A model generated the notes under the pieces. It saw only the letters and a list, made by a program, of their open reading frames with translations. It was not told the origin of the DNA and made no database searches. From Achromobacter aloeverae (GTDB taxonomy: Bacteria; Pseudomonadota; Gammaproteobacteria; Burkholderiales; Burkholderiaceae_B): a stretch of DNA of 64,000 nucleotides. Where the stretch lies: assembly GCF_004121055.1 (NCBI RefSeq), contig NZ_PYAL01000001.1:1426001-1490000 (forward strand). The letters are read 5' to 3'. The position numbers and the translations under genes were made by a program. Below, in pieces: positions 36,089 to 45,147 of this stretch (positions are counted from its first letter, which is position 1; each line of letters starts with the position of its first letter).

Positions 36089-37454
36089 TCACCTGGTCCA
36101 GGCGATTGTTGTCCAGGCGCCGCCACACCAGCGCCGAGATCCAGGTAATCAGGCCCACGCACACGAAGGACCAGGTGAAGGCCGGCACCAGGTGCCGCGC
36201 CGGCCCGGCGATCAACGTCACCAGCGCACCGCCCACCGTCACCCCCAGGCCCATCGCCACCATCTGGAACATCGAGAAAAGGCTGTTGCCGGGCCCCGCC
36301 TGCTGCGGACTCAGCGAGGTCAAGGTGACGCTGTTCATTGCCGAATATTGCATGGAATTGCCCAGGCCGAACGCAGCCAGCTGGATGATCTGCAGCCACA
36401 GTGGCCATTCCGGGGAAAACAGGGCGAAGGATATGATCCAGAACCCTACGAAAAGCGTATTGGCGATCAGGAAGCGCTCGTAGCCGAAACGCATGATCAG
36501 GGGCGACACCCAGGATTTCGAGACGGCGCCCGCGATGGCGACGGGAACCAGCATCAAGCCGGAGTGCAGCGGCGAATAGCCCATGCCCAGTTGCATCATC
36601 AACGGCAGCAGGAAAGGCACCGCCGCCGCGCCGATGCGGCAGACCAGGTTGCCGGCGATGCCCACCGTGTAGTTCGTTTCGCGGAACAGGCTAAGGGGAA
36701 ACAAGGGATGGGCGCGACGGCGCGCGTGCAGGTAGTACCCCAAGGCCGAGAGGCCGCTCAGGACGAGCAAGCCCATGGCCCAGGCAGCCTGGTGGTCGGC
36801 CGCCGGCACGTCCAGGGCGAGCGAGAACGCCACCAGGCAGGCGGCCAACAGCATGCAGCCGATGAAGTCGAAGCGCGGCGTGCCTTCCTGCTTTTGCGAC
36901 GGCATGTACCGAAGGACGGCGCACATGCCGATCAACCCGACCGGCACGTTGATGAGGAAGATCCAGTGCCAGCTGAGCGTCTGGACAAAGACGCCGCCCA
37001 GGACCGGCCCGAATACCGGACCGATCTGCCCGCCTATGGCCATGAACGCCGCCGCCGAAATGAACTCCTTGGGGGACACGCTGCGCAGCACGGTCAGGCG
37101 TCCGATGGGCAGCAGCATGGATGCCCCCGCGCCTTGCAGCACGCGCGCCATGACCAGCTGGGTGGGCGTATGGGAAAAAGCGCACAGCAGGGAACCGAGG
37201 ACGAAGGCCAGGACGGTGGTGAAGTACACATTGCGGCTGCCGTAGCGGTCGGCCAGCCAGCCCGACGCCGGCATGATCATCGCCATGGTGATCATGTAGG
37301 CCACGACCACGGGCTTGAGCGCGAGGGCCGTGACGCCCAGGTCCGCGGCCATGGCCGGCAGCGCGGTATTCACGATCGTCGTGTCCAGCGTCTGCATGAA
37401 GAAACCGCCGGCGACTATCCATAACAGGGGGGTCTGCGCGCTTTTCCTGGTCAT
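36054..37454 (-). CDS. MFS multidrug efflux transporter, DHA2 (EmrB/QacA) family
   Basis: 466 residues with 14 predicted helices. Motif C-like GWLADRYGSRNVYFTT (loop 2-3), the early VAGGFFMQTLDTTIVNTALP and PVFGPVLGGVFVQTLSWHWI followed by FLINVPVG mark the EmrB/QacA group of proton-driven drug exporters. No EmrA-type periplasmic adaptor gene is adjacent. 64 bases upstream and divergent lies the disrupted small regulator gene. Confidence 0.9.
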   Translation of the reverse strand: MTRKSAQTPLLWIVAGGFFMQTLDTTIVNTALPAMAADLGVTALALKPVVVAYMITMAMIMPASGWLADRYGSRNVYFTTVLAFVLGSLLCAFSHTPTQLVMARVLQGAGASMLLPIGRLTVLRSVSPKEFISAAAFMAIGGQIGPVFGPVLGGVFVQTLSWHWIFLINVPVGLIGMCAVLRYMPSQKQEGTPRFDFIGCMLLAACLVAFSLALDVPAADHQAAWAMGLLVLSGLSALGYYLHARRRAHPLFPLSLFRETNYTVGIAGNLVCRIGAAAVPFLLPLMMQLGMGYSPLHSGLMLVPVAIAGAVSKSWVSPLIMRFGYERFLIANTLFVGFWIISFALFSPEWPLWLQIIQLAAFGLGNSMQYSAMNSVTLTSLSPQQAGPGNSLFSMFQMVAMGLGVTVGGALVTLIAGPARHLVPAFTWSFVCVGLITWISALVWRRLDNNRLDQVIKQARTASKAA

Positions 37455-37518
37455 TGTCTTTTTGGGCTGAGATTAGATGCGCCGGCTGGCGGGTGCTTGC
37501 CGATAGTTACTCCTTATC

Positions 37519-37854
37519 ATGGGTCGGCGTCAAATCCAAAAGGATCGAAGAACCGGATTTGATAGCGCGCAATCCGGCGACCCTACGTTCGCCAAGGCCT
37601 TGCTGGATGAAGCCGCGACGTTGTTTCTCAATGGAGAACCCGAAACCGCGCGTTTGATCCTGTGAGACCTGGTCAACGCGACAGTCGGTTTCGAGCAGTT
37701 GGCCCAGGAGACGGAACGTCCCAGCAAGAGCCTGCACCGGATGCTGTCCCGGGATGGCAACCCCAGCATGGATAACCTGGCCGCCATTTTCGGCGCGATC
37801 ACCAAGCGCCTGGGCGTGAGCCTGCAAGTCCAGGACGTGCAGGCTCACGCCTAG
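37519..37854 (+). pseudogene. Broken antitoxin-type DNA-binding regulator (HigA/COG3636-like)
   Basis: In one frame from the ATG at 37519: 48 codons ending ...GEPETARLIL, then TGA at 37663-37665, then 62 codons continuing DLVNATVGFEQLAQETERPS, SLHRMLSRDGNPSMDNLAAI and GVSLQVQDVQA to TAG at 37852. The two halves together match the small helix-turn-helix family found as antitoxins of RelE-like toxins; a CGA-to-TGA change would explain the stop. The first 15 or so codons also look unlike the family, so an extra frameshift near 37575 is possible. No toxin gene is adjacent. Confidence 0.75.
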
Positions 37855-37930
37855 GGCGGAACAGCGCCCAAGCCTAGCAAGCGACGCACTCACGATAGGG
37901 GCCAAGTTCTCTAGGAGAACCGTGCGTCCA

Positions 37931-38797
37931 TCAGGACTGCTTCTCGCGCGAGGCGGACTTGAGATGCTTCTCCATCATTTCGGATGCGCGCGCCAGCTTG
38001 TTGGCCAGCAGCAAGTCGATCAACACCAGGTGCTCTTCGCAGCGGCGCAGGGCCTGCTTGCGGTCCACCGCCTTGCGGTACTCCATCAGGCGCCGCACGC
38101 GATTGATCCGGCGCAGCGAGTCCAGGATGAAGGCATTGCCGGAGCAGCTTGCTATGGTCTCGTGCAGGCGCGTGTTGGCGTCGAAGATCTGGGCCGGCGA
38201 TACGGTGTCGATCTCCCCCTTGATCAAGGCTTCCTGCTCCAGGCGGCACTGGCGCAGGCGGACAGCGTCGACCTTGAAGCCGGGTTCCAGAATGCAGGCG
38301 GGCTCGACCAGCACCCGGTAGCGATATGCCTGCGCGTAGGCGGCGGGCGACGTCATGGCCTCGCTGAATTCCCACCCATGGCCGGGCAGGCGCTCGATCC
38401 AGCCTTCATTCGATATCCGCCTCAGGATGTCGCCCAATTGGCCGCGCGTCACGCCGTAGCGCCGCATCAACTCGTTTTCCGACACCCGGCTGGGCAACAG
38501 GCCATCCAGCCGCTCTTGCGCGATCCGTAGATAAACCGCTTCGTCGGGCGCCCCACCCATCACTTCGGCGGGCTTGATCTTCAGCGCCGCCTTGCCGACG
38601 ACGTAGCCCCCTTCCGGATGCGGATCGATCAAGGCGCGGTCGGCGAGCTGGCGCAGCGCCGTGCGCACCGGCGATCGCGAGACACGCAAGGCCTCGGCAA
38701 GGCTGCGCTCCGACAAGCGGGCGCCAACAGGCAGCGCCTGCGCATTGATGCGCAGGAGGATATCCGCCGCGAGCTGGGATTGAAGCGTCTGGGACAT
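37931..38797 (-). CDS. GntR/FadR-type regulator with two winged-helix domains
   Basis: 288 residues. First winged helix at residues 1-68 (LSERSLAEALRVSRSPVRTA). A second, separate one follows at about 84-144 (VSENELMRRYGVTRGQLGDI, ending ERLPGHGWEF). An all-helical FCD effector domain with metal-type residues fills 150-280 (DANTRLHETIASCSGN and then CEEHLVLIDLLL). Standard FadR-like proteins have one DNA-binding domain. Divergent from the Bug gene at 39021, which it probably controls. Confidence 0.88.
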   Translation of the reverse strand: MSQTLQSQLAADILLRINAQALPVGARLSERSLAEALRVSRSPVRTALRQLADRALIDPHPEGGYVVGKAALKIKPAEVMGGAPDEAVYLRIAQERLDGLLPSRVSENELMRRYGVTRGQLGDILRRISNEGWIERLPGHGWEFSEAMTSPAAYAQAYRYRVLVEPACILEPGFKVDAVRLRQCRLEQEALIKGEIDTVSPAQIFDANTRLHETIASCSGNAFILDSLRRINRVRRLMEYRKAVDRKQALRRCEEHLVLIDLLLANKLARASEMMEKHLKSASREKQS

Positions 38798-38893
38798 GCG
38801 CCGGGAAAAAATGTGATGGCATCCGCATGGTATCGCAGCCCGTCACGCGCGGTCTCGGGGTATTTCCCGGGCTTGCGCCGCCATCCTGCCGAA

Positions 38894-38919
38894 TGGTACT
38901 TTGTAAAACTGAAATACCA
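38894..38919. promoter_or_regulatory. Candidate operator of the double-headed GntR regulator
   Basis: TGGTACTTTG...TGAAATACCA: ends TGGTA and TACCA match perfectly and the inner TT/AA pairs agree, a GntR-like palindrome in the 223-base divergent region. It is 97 bases from the regulator start and 102 bases from the Bug gene start. Confidence 0.45.
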
Positions 38920-39020
38920 CACCTCCAGCACAGCATCATGGATGCCGACTGAAAACGCCAACTGATACGCGGCGGCAAGGCAGGCTGCAGACCCGCCAGC
39001 GCCGGCACGAGGAGACAACG

Positions 39021-39998
39021 ATGCGTTCCCTGTTCTTGGGGGCGGTCCTGGCCGCCGCGCTGGGTATTGCAGCACCCGCGCAAGCCGGCGACGGTCCCGC
39101 CGGCTATCCCGCGCGCCCCGTCACGCTGGTCGTGCCCTTTGCGCCGGGCGGCGGCAGCGACAACATCGCCCGCTACATCGCTACACGCCTGAACGCCCGC
39201 ACGGGGGCGAACGTCATCGTCGACAACCGTCCCGGCGCCGGCACCAACATCGGCAACGAGTACGTGGCGCGCGCGCCCGCCGATGGCTACACACTGCTGT
39301 TCGGCCAGGTGACGCTGTCCATCAACCCCTACATCTACCCCGCGCTGCGCTACAACGTGGCCAAGGACTTCGCGCCTATCGGGCAAATCGCCACATCGCC
39401 CACCGTACTGCTCGTCAGCGCGGCCAGCGGGATGAAGAGCGTCAAGGACTTTGTCGACTACGCGAAGGCCCATGCCGGCCAGGTCAACTATGGCTCCGGC
39501 GGGACCGGCACTTCGGTTCATCTCGCCGGCCAGTTGTTCTCGACCGTGGCCGGGCTGCGGATGACGCACGTGCCCTACAAAGGCAGCGGCCCCGCCATGG
39601 TGGACCTGATGGGCGGCCAGATCCAAGCCATCTTCGACACCGCGCCATCGGCATTGCCGCAGGCCGCCGGCGGCAAGGTGCGCGCCCTGGCGGTGACTGG
39701 ACCGCAGCGGCTGTCAGGCCTGCCCGACGTGCCGACCTTCGCGCAGGCCGGCTATCCCGCCTTCGACGCACCGGTCTGGTATGGCCTGATGGCCCCCGCC
39801 GGCGTCCCGGCGCCCATCGTCGCCTACCTGAACGGACAGCTGAACCAGATCCTGGACGAACCGGCGACGCGCGAACGCCTGGCGCAACTGGGTTCCGTGC
39901 CGGCCCAGGGCAGCCCGCGGGATTTCGCGGCGTTCATCGCGAAAGAATCGGAGCGCTGGCAGGCGGTGGTGCGCAGCGCCAAGGTGACTGTCGATTGA
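39021..39998 (+). CDS. Bug-family (TctC) periplasmic solute receptor
   Basis: 325 residues with SD GAGGAG. Signal peptide MRSLFLGAVLAAALGIAAPAQA. Mature hallmarks: VTLVVPFAPGGGSDNIARYI, VDNRPGAGTNIGNEYVARAP, VPYKGSGPAMVDLMGGQIQ. It binds a small carboxylate or amide in the periplasm. No TctAB partner is adjacent. It sits between a GntR regulator and the ureide operon, but on the opposite strand from the latter, so a link to ureides is only possible. Confidence 0.92.
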   Translation: MRSLFLGAVLAAALGIAAPAQAGDGPAGYPARPVTLVVPFAPGGGSDNIARYIATRLNARTGANVIVDNRPGAGTNIGNEYVARAPADGYTLLFGQVTLSINPYIYPALRYNVAKDFAPIGQIATSPTVLLVSAASGMKSVKDFVDYAKAHAGQVNYGSGGTGTSVHLAGQLFSTVAGLRMTHVPYKGSGPAMVDLMGGQIQAIFDTAPSALPQAAGGKVRALAVTGPQRLSGLPDVPTFAQAGYPAFDAPVWYGLMAPAGVPAPIVAYLNGQLNQILDEPATRERLAQLGSVPAQGSPRDFAAFIAKESERWQAVVRSAKVTVD

Positions 39999-40024
39999 AG
40001 GGGGGAATGCCCCCTGCCGGGAAC

Positions 40025-41248
40025 TCAACCGCCGCGATGGAGCAAATCGGCCCAGTGCAGCAGCGTCGCATCGGTATCAGGTTTCCCTATCCACTGTACG
40101 CCCACGGGCAGCCCATGTTCGCCGGTGCCTGTAGGCAAATGCACGCAAGGCCAACCCAGCAGGGACCACAAGCGGTTGAAGATGGACGATCCCGTGCTCG
40201 CCAGGCCCTTCGGCGCCTCGCCGGGCGCACTGGGCGCGACGATGAAGTCGACATCGGCAAAGCGGTCCAGCCATCGCGCGGAGATTTCGGCGCGCTGGCG
40301 TTGCGCGTTCACGTACCGCCCATGATCGATGGCCAGCCCTTGGCCCATGGCGTCACGCGCCGCCTGGCCGACTTTGGCCTGCGCCGACGCGAGAATGGGC
40401 AACAGGCCTCGGGACAGCTCATAGCGCATGATGATGGCGTGCAGCGCCGTGAGCTGGTCGATCTCGGTATCGAGAGCGGGCGTGCAAAGGTGCGCACCCA
40501 GGTCACGCAGATGCTGCACGCATAGACGCAGGGCATCCTGGGCCGGGACGCTGAGGGCGCCAAGAGACGCGCATTCCAACAAGGCGAATCGAGGAGACGC
40601 GCCCTTGCCCGCCAGCGCAGGGGAAGGCGTCAACACCGCCGCGATGGCCCGCGATTGCGCGATAGTGCGGGTAAACCAGCCGATGGTATCCAGGGAGTCG
40701 CACAGAACCTGCATGCCGCCGCGATGCACGCGGCCGAATGTCGGCTTGAATCCGACAACGCCACAGAATGCGGCCGGGCGGATGATGGAACCGCCTGTCT
40801 GCGTTCCGAGCGCCATGTCCACGATGCCCGCCGCGACGGCGGCGGCCGATCCGCTCGATGACCCTCCAGGCGTGTGCTCGCGTCCATGGGGATTGCGTGT
40901 GGGACCCGGCGTGGTGAACGCGAACTCCGCCGTAACGGTCTTGCCGATGGGAAAGGCGCCTGCCCGGCGCAACTGCGCGACGCAGGCCGCGTCGAATGGC
41001 TTGGGCGCATCCGGCAGCGCGAGACTGCCCGCGCGCGTCGGCATGCCCGCGACATCGATGACATCCTTTACGCCGAAGGCCAGGCCGGCGAGCGGGCCTT
41101 CCGGACCGATATCCTCCGGGATAACCGAAACACGGGGAAGCCGCCAGGCAAACGACCGCAGATCGTGGTCGCGGTCATGCATCGCCTGGATGGCGTCCGA
41201 GATGCGGCGGCCGGCGTCAGTGCGCTGTGGATAAAAAGCGTTCGTCAT
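40025..41248 (-). CDS. Amidase (amidase-signature family)
   Basis: 407 residues from the ATG at 41248, 12 bases after the stop of the deacetylase-like gene. Amidase signature: catalytic Lys in LAFGVKDVIDVAG, GGSSSGSAAAVAAG with the cis-Ser, and nucleophile Ser in TQTGGSIIRPAAFCG. It hydrolyses an amide or ureido bond. As the last gene of a ureide operon it could act on a ureide-derived amide such as oxamate or ureidoglycine-like compounds, or on carbamoyl groups; not decidable. Confidence 0.88.
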   Translation of the reverse strand: MTNAFYPQRTDAGRRISDAIQAMHDRDHDLRSFAWRLPRVSVIPEDIGPEGPLAGLAFGVKDVIDVAGMPTRAGSLALPDAPKPFDAACVAQLRRAGAFPIGKTVTAEFAFTTPGPTRNPHGREHTPGGSSSGSAAAVAAGIVDMALGTQTGGSIIRPAAFCGVVGFKPTFGRVHRGGMQVLCDSLDTIGWFTRTIAQSRAIAAVLTPSPALAGKGASPRFALLECASLGALSVPAQDALRLCVQHLRDLGAHLCTPALDTEIDQLTALHAIIMRYELSRGLLPILASAQAKVGQAARDAMGQGLAIDHGRYVNAQRQRAEISARWLDRFADVDFIVAPSAPGEAPKGLASTGSSIFNRLWSLLGWPCVHLPTGTGEHGLPVGVQWIGKPDTDATLLHWADLLHRGG

Positions 41249-41259
41249 CGGAAGGGGGC

Positions 41260-42186
41260 TCAACGCGGCGCGGGGAAATGCTTCTTCCAGTGATCGACGA
41301 TGTCCGCCCGGCGGCAGATCCATACTTCCCGCTTCGTTGCGACGTAGTCAAGAAATCGCGCCAACCCGATCGCGCGCCCGGGATGGCCGACCAGCCGCAG
41401 ATGCAAGCCCACCGACATCATCTTGGGCGTCGTCCTGCCCTCTTCGTACAGCATGTCGAAACTGTCCTTGAGGTAAGTCATGAAGTCGTCAGCGGTGGCC
41501 ATGGCGCCCCGGCTGAACTTGCCGTCATTGTTCGCAAGACTATAGGGAACCACCAGATGGCTCTTGCCCTGTACCGTCGTCCAATAGGGAAGCTCGTCGT
41601 TATAGGCGTCCGAGTCGTACGCGAACCCGCCATGCTCGACCAGCAGGCGTCGCGTGTTGACCGTCGGCGCATAGCGGCAGTACCACCCTGTCGGCGGCGT
41701 GCCCATGCTGCGGGTGATGGACTCGTAAGCGGCCGCGATCTCCTCCCTTTCCTTCTCTTCCGTGAAGTCCTGGGCGCGCACCCAGCGGCGGCCATGGCTG
41801 CACACGTCATAGCCCGCTTCCCGGATCGCCTGGGCGACGGCGGGATTGCGTTCCAGCGCCAACGCCGTGGCGAAGACCGTCGCGGTCATGCCTCGTTCGC
41901 GCAAGATCCGCAGCACGCGCCAGATGCCGACGCGACTGCCGTATTCGTACATCGATTCGGATGCCAGGTCGCGCCCGTCGAACCCGCCCGCGCCGCCCTC
42001 CGTCAAGCCGGTCTCGGTCTTGCCGTCACCGTCTTCGAAGGACAGCTCCGACCCTTCTTCGTAATTGACGACGATGTTCAACGCCACGCGGGCCTTGCCG
42101 GGCCATTGAGGGTCCGGCGGCGTGGCGCCATAGCCGACGAAGTCGCGTCGCAGGTGCGCGCAGGAGGGGTTATTCAAATCAGTCAT
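41260..42186 (-). CDS. puuE: Polysaccharide-deacetylase-fold allantoinase (PuuE-like)
   Basis: 308 residues. The start DFVGYGATPPDPQWPGKARV, VNYEEGSELSFEDGD and SESMYEYGSRVGIWRVLRIL are typical of PuuE, the metal-independent allantoinase that opens allantoin to allantoate; also CSHGRRWVRAQDFT and VGLHLRLVGHPGRA. Its ATG overlaps the 3' end of the ureidoglycolate lyase gene by eight bases and the amidase follows, so the three are translationally linked. Confidence 0.88.
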   Translation of the reverse strand: MTDLNNPSCAHLRRDFVGYGATPPDPQWPGKARVALNIVVNYEEGSELSFEDGDGKTETGLTEGGAGGFDGRDLASESMYEYGSRVGIWRVLRILRERGMTATVFATALALERNPAVAQAIREAGYDVCSHGRRWVRAQDFTEEKEREEIAAAYESITRSMGTPPTGWYCRYAPTVNTRRLLVEHGGFAYDSDAYNDELPYWTTVQGKSHLVVPYSLANNDGKFSRGAMATADDFMTYLKDSFDMLYEEGRTTPKMMSVGLHLRLVGHPGRAIGLARFLDYVATKREVWICRRADIVDHWKKHFPAPR

Positions 42187-42670
42187 CGTCCTTGCTCCCC
42201 GGCCAGGAAACGCGGACAGGCTCGCTCACCGTCCGCAACACCGTATCAGTCTGCTGGCCTGAATGTCCCATGATCACCACGACCTCGTTGGGTCCGTCGA
42301 TGGAGGTGAAACTGTAGTGCCATACATTGGGACGATACGTCACCCCCTGCGCCCCATCGGTGATGAAGGCGCGTACGGACGCTCCGTCCAGGTTGCCACG
42401 CTCGTCCGACATGGCCACGACGACCAGGCAGCGCCCCGCGCGCATGGGAACGAAGGTTTGCGCGGAGTTCGGATGACGCTCCATTTCCCCGACCAATACA
42501 CCATCCGGGGAACAGGCGTCGATCCGGTTGACCCATAACCGCGGATTATTGGCGCAGGCGAACTGCAAGGAGAAATCGCGCCGGCGGGTTTCGCCCCTGT
42601 TCTCCAGCACTTCGCCAAACTGCGCGAACCCGCTGCTAGTAAGTGCTTCCGCGGCCAACTGCTTGTACAT
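42179..42670 (-). CDS. allA: Ureidoglycolate lyase
   Basis: 163 residues from the ATG at 42670 (SD GGAGACGAGG); a further in-frame ATG at 42700 lies deeper inside the MFS gene. Cupin-like AllA family: LAAEALTSSGFAQFGEVLE, MERHPNSAQTFVPM and YRPNVWHYSFTSIDGPNEVV. It splits ureidoglycolate to glyoxylate and urea, the last ureide step. Overlaps both neighbours (35 bases with the MFS gene, eight with the PuuE gene). Confidence 0.9.
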   Translation of the reverse strand: MYKQLAAEALTSSGFAQFGEVLENRGETRRRDFSLQFACANNPRLWVNRIDACSPDGVLVGEMERHPNSAQTFVPMRAGRCLVVVAMSDERGNLDGASVRAFITDGAQGVTYRPNVWHYSFTSIDGPNEVVVIMGHSGQQTDTVLRTVSEPVRVSWPGSKDDD

Positions 42671-44018
42671 CCTCGTCTCCGTGTTGTTGCGTGGCTCCAT
42701 GTTGCTGGACCACCGAGTTAGACCTGAAGAGCGGCGTCAGCCGGAAGAAGAGCATGAGCACCACGCCCAGGCACATGAAGCCGGCGAAGATGAAGCCGAT
42801 CTGGGCGAATCCGCCGGTGACCTGGCGGCTCCATCCCAGCAAGGTCGGCGCGACCACGCCGGACAGGTTCGCGAGCGAATTGATGAACGCGACCGCGGCG
42901 GCGGCGGTTGCCCCCGTCAGCAGCGACGTCGGCAAGCTCCACAGGACGACATTGGAGGCATAGACCCCCATCGCGGCCACGATCAGGGCCAGCAGCGCCA
43001 GCATGTGAATATCCAGCGTGAATGCCAGCGCAACGAAACCCAGCGCGGCGAAAGCCAGCGAACCCATCAGGTGCACGGCGCGCTCGCGCTTGATGTCCGA
43101 GCGACGTCCCCATAGCACCATTGCGGCCGCGCCGAAAAGATAGGGTATGGCGCTGAGCCAGCCCACCACCGAATCGCTGTAGCCGAAACTCTTGATGATC
43201 TGCGGCAGGAAAAAGGCGATGCCCGTCGTGCCGAAGACGATGCAGAACAAGGTGCCCGCCATGAGCAGGATGCCAGGATTGGTGAACGCATCCGCAAGGC
43301 GGTAGTGATTGTGTCCCGTGATGGCCTTCTCTTCCTGCTCGGCCATGCGTTCCAGCACGCGCTTTTCCCCGGCGGTCAACCAGTTCACTTGCGCGGGCGA
43401 GTCGGCGAGCAGGCGCAGGCATGCGAGGCCCAGCACGATGGCGGGCAAGGCTTCGATGATGAACATCCACTGCCAGCCGCGCATACCCCCGACACCGTTC
43501 ATCCCTTCCAGGATGACGCCGGAGATGGGGCTGCCGATAAGGCCGGATAGCGGTATGGCTACCATGAAGATGCCCGTGACGCGGCCCCGGTATCGCGCGG
43601 GGAACCAGCGGCTGATGTAGACCATGATGCCTGGAAAGAAGCCCGCCTCGGAGGCGCCCAGCAGAAAGCGCAGGACGTAGAAGCTGCGCTCGCCGGTGAC
43701 GAAGGCCATGCCCAGGGAAATGATGCCCCAGGTAATCATGATGCGGGCAATCCACAAGCGGGCGCCCACCTTGGCCAGGATCAGGTTGCTGGGCACTTCG
43801 AAGAAGAAATAGCCGACGAAGAATACGCTGGCCCCGATCCCGTAGGCGATGCTGGAAATGCCCAGGTCCGCATTCATCTGCAGCGAGGCAAACGAAATGT
43901 TGACGCGGTCGAGAAAGGCCACGAAGTACAGCACCATCAGGAAGGGAATGACCCTCCACATCAATTTACGCAGCAACACGGCGTCCACGCCGTCCGGGGC
44001 GGTGGCGGAGGTGTCCAT
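42636..44018 (-). CDS. MFS transporter, anion:cation symporter (ACS) type
   Basis: 460 residues from the ATG at 44018 (SD AAGGGG); the longer frame to 44129 reaches into the divergent promoter. 12 helices with ACS-family marks: FVAFLDRVNISFASLQMNAD, VPSNLILAKVGARLWIARIM and the WFPARYRGRVTGIFM loop. Such proteins import carboxylates or allantoate/ureidosuccinate-type anions. First gene of the ureide operon, so a ureide importer is likely (inference). Confidence 0.9.
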   Translation of the reverse strand: MDTSATAPDGVDAVLLRKLMWRVIPFLMVLYFVAFLDRVNISFASLQMNADLGISSIAYGIGASVFFVGYFFFEVPSNLILAKVGARLWIARIMITWGIISLGMAFVTGERSFYVLRFLLGASEAGFFPGIMVYISRWFPARYRGRVTGIFMVAIPLSGLIGSPISGVILEGMNGVGGMRGWQWMFIIEALPAIVLGLACLRLLADSPAQVNWLTAGEKRVLERMAEQEEKAITGHNHYRLADAFTNPGILLMAGTLFCIVFGTTGIAFFLPQIIKSFGYSDSVVGWLSAIPYLFGAAAMVLWGRRSDIKRERAVHLMGSLAFAALGFVALAFTLDIHMLALLALIVAAMGVYASNVVLWSLPTSLLTGATAAAAVAFINSLANLSGVVAPTLLGWSRQVTGGFAQIGFIFAGFMCLGVVLMLFFRLTPLFRSNSVVQQHGATQQHGDEDVQAVGRGSTY

Positions 44019-44169
44019 AGCGTTCCCCTTGTATTTTTGAACGCGATTAGATGGCCGGCTCGTGTAGCTGCCGGTTGAGATCACGGCAATGTGATGGGGA
44101 AATTCTAAAGACGCGCATACAATAGTCAATTATTAAAATTTACCCATCGTCTATTCAATTTGGCTATAC
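44019..44169. promoter_or_regulatory. AT-rich divergent promoter region of the ureide operon and its LysR gene
   Basis: 151 bases between the MFS and LysR genes. The segment 44101-44165 is strongly AT-rich for this genome (contains ACAATAGTCAATTATTAAAA) and should hold both promoters and the LysR site. AATAG at 44121 and CTATT at 44151 form a loose dyad; I cannot fix a box. Confidence 0.4.
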
Positions 44170-45081
44170 ATGAACTTGCGACTCTTCGGAATCTTCCGCG
44201 CGGTAATGAATGCGCAGAGCACCATCGGGGCCGCCCGCCACCTCAACATCTCGCAGCCGACGGTAAGCAACGCCATACGCCAGCTGGAGGACGAGCTGGG
44301 CTTCGAGCTGTTCGATCGTATGGGGAACCGTCTGGTCGCCCGGGAAGAGGCGCGCATGCTGTTCAAGGAATCGGAGTCGATGTTCTTGTTCGCCGACAGG
44401 CTAGCCGGGGTGGCGGAAGACCTGAAGGAGAATCGCGCGGGCCGCGTACGGGTGGTCGCCACGCCGCAGCTGGGGCATACCATCCTGCCGGCCGCGATCG
44501 CGAGATTCGTCGCCGCGCGGCCGAAGGTGAAGGTGGTGTGCGATGTCGTCGATTCCCATCACGTCATCGAGAGCACCGAAGCCATGGCGGCGGACTTCGG
44601 GATGGCGGTGGCATTGGAGCCCGCGCTTAGCGGAAACCTGGAGATGGTATTGATGGACGAGGCCGAGGTGGTGTGCGTGTTGCCGGCCGGGCACCCGCTG
44701 GCCGAGAGAAAGTCACTGTCGCCCAAGGACATCAGCCCCTTCCCCTTCATCGCCCTGGAGAACTCGGCCCGTCTTAGCGCGCCGATACGGACGGCGTTCG
44801 ACAGCGCCGGCGCCCGCTACGCCCCCAGCATCGAAGTCCGCTACTCCGAGACGGCCTGCCTGCTGGCGAAGGCAGGCGCCGGCGTGACGCTGGTGGACTC
44901 GTATTCCGCGGCCACGCTCGCGCAGGCGCGCGCCGTCAAGGTCGTTCCGTTTCGCCCGCGCATACCCGTGAATGTCTGGGCGATATTTCCCAAGGACCGT
45001 CCTCGATCGCGCCTGACCCGGGCGCTGATCGAGGAGATCAAGGCGGGCATGGCTGGATCCGGCAAGGCGAAAGGTCGGTGA
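44170..45081 (+). CDS. LysR-family transcriptional regulator of the ureide operon
   Basis: 303 residues. Winged helix in the first 65 residues (LFGIFRAVMNAQSTIGAARH, LNISQPTVSNAIRQLEDEL), effector domain after about 90. Divergent from the MFS-AllA-PuuE-amidase operon, the standard arrangement for control by a pathway intermediate. Its 3' end faces tRNA-Ser across a hairpin terminator. Confidence 0.92.
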   Translation: MNLRLFGIFRAVMNAQSTIGAARHLNISQPTVSNAIRQLEDELGFELFDRMGNRLVAREEARMLFKESESMFLFADRLAGVAEDLKENRAGRVRVVATPQLGHTILPAAIARFVAARPKVKVVCDVVDSHHVIESTEAMAADFGMAVALEPALSGNLEMVLMDEAEVVCVLPAGHPLAERKSLSPKDISPFPFIALENSARLSAPIRTAFDSAGARYAPSIEVRYSETACLLAKAGAGVTLVDSYSAATLAQARAVKVVPFRPRIPVNVWAIFPKDRPRSRLTRALIEEIKAGMAGSGKAKGR

Positions 45082-45103
45082 GCTGTCTTGTCGGCGCCGC
45101 GGC

Positions 45104-45138
45104 AAAAAAAAATCAACCACCCGAAGGTGGTTGATTTT
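45104..45138 (-). terminator. Terminator of tRNA-Ser (possibly bidirectional)
   Basis: AAATCAACCACC, a short loop, GGTGGTTGATTT. On the minus strand the stem is followed by nine T, which terminates the tRNA-Ser transcript. On the plus strand only four T follow, so it is a weaker terminator for the LysR gene. Confidence 0.88.
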
Positions 45139-45147
45139 CACAGCATC

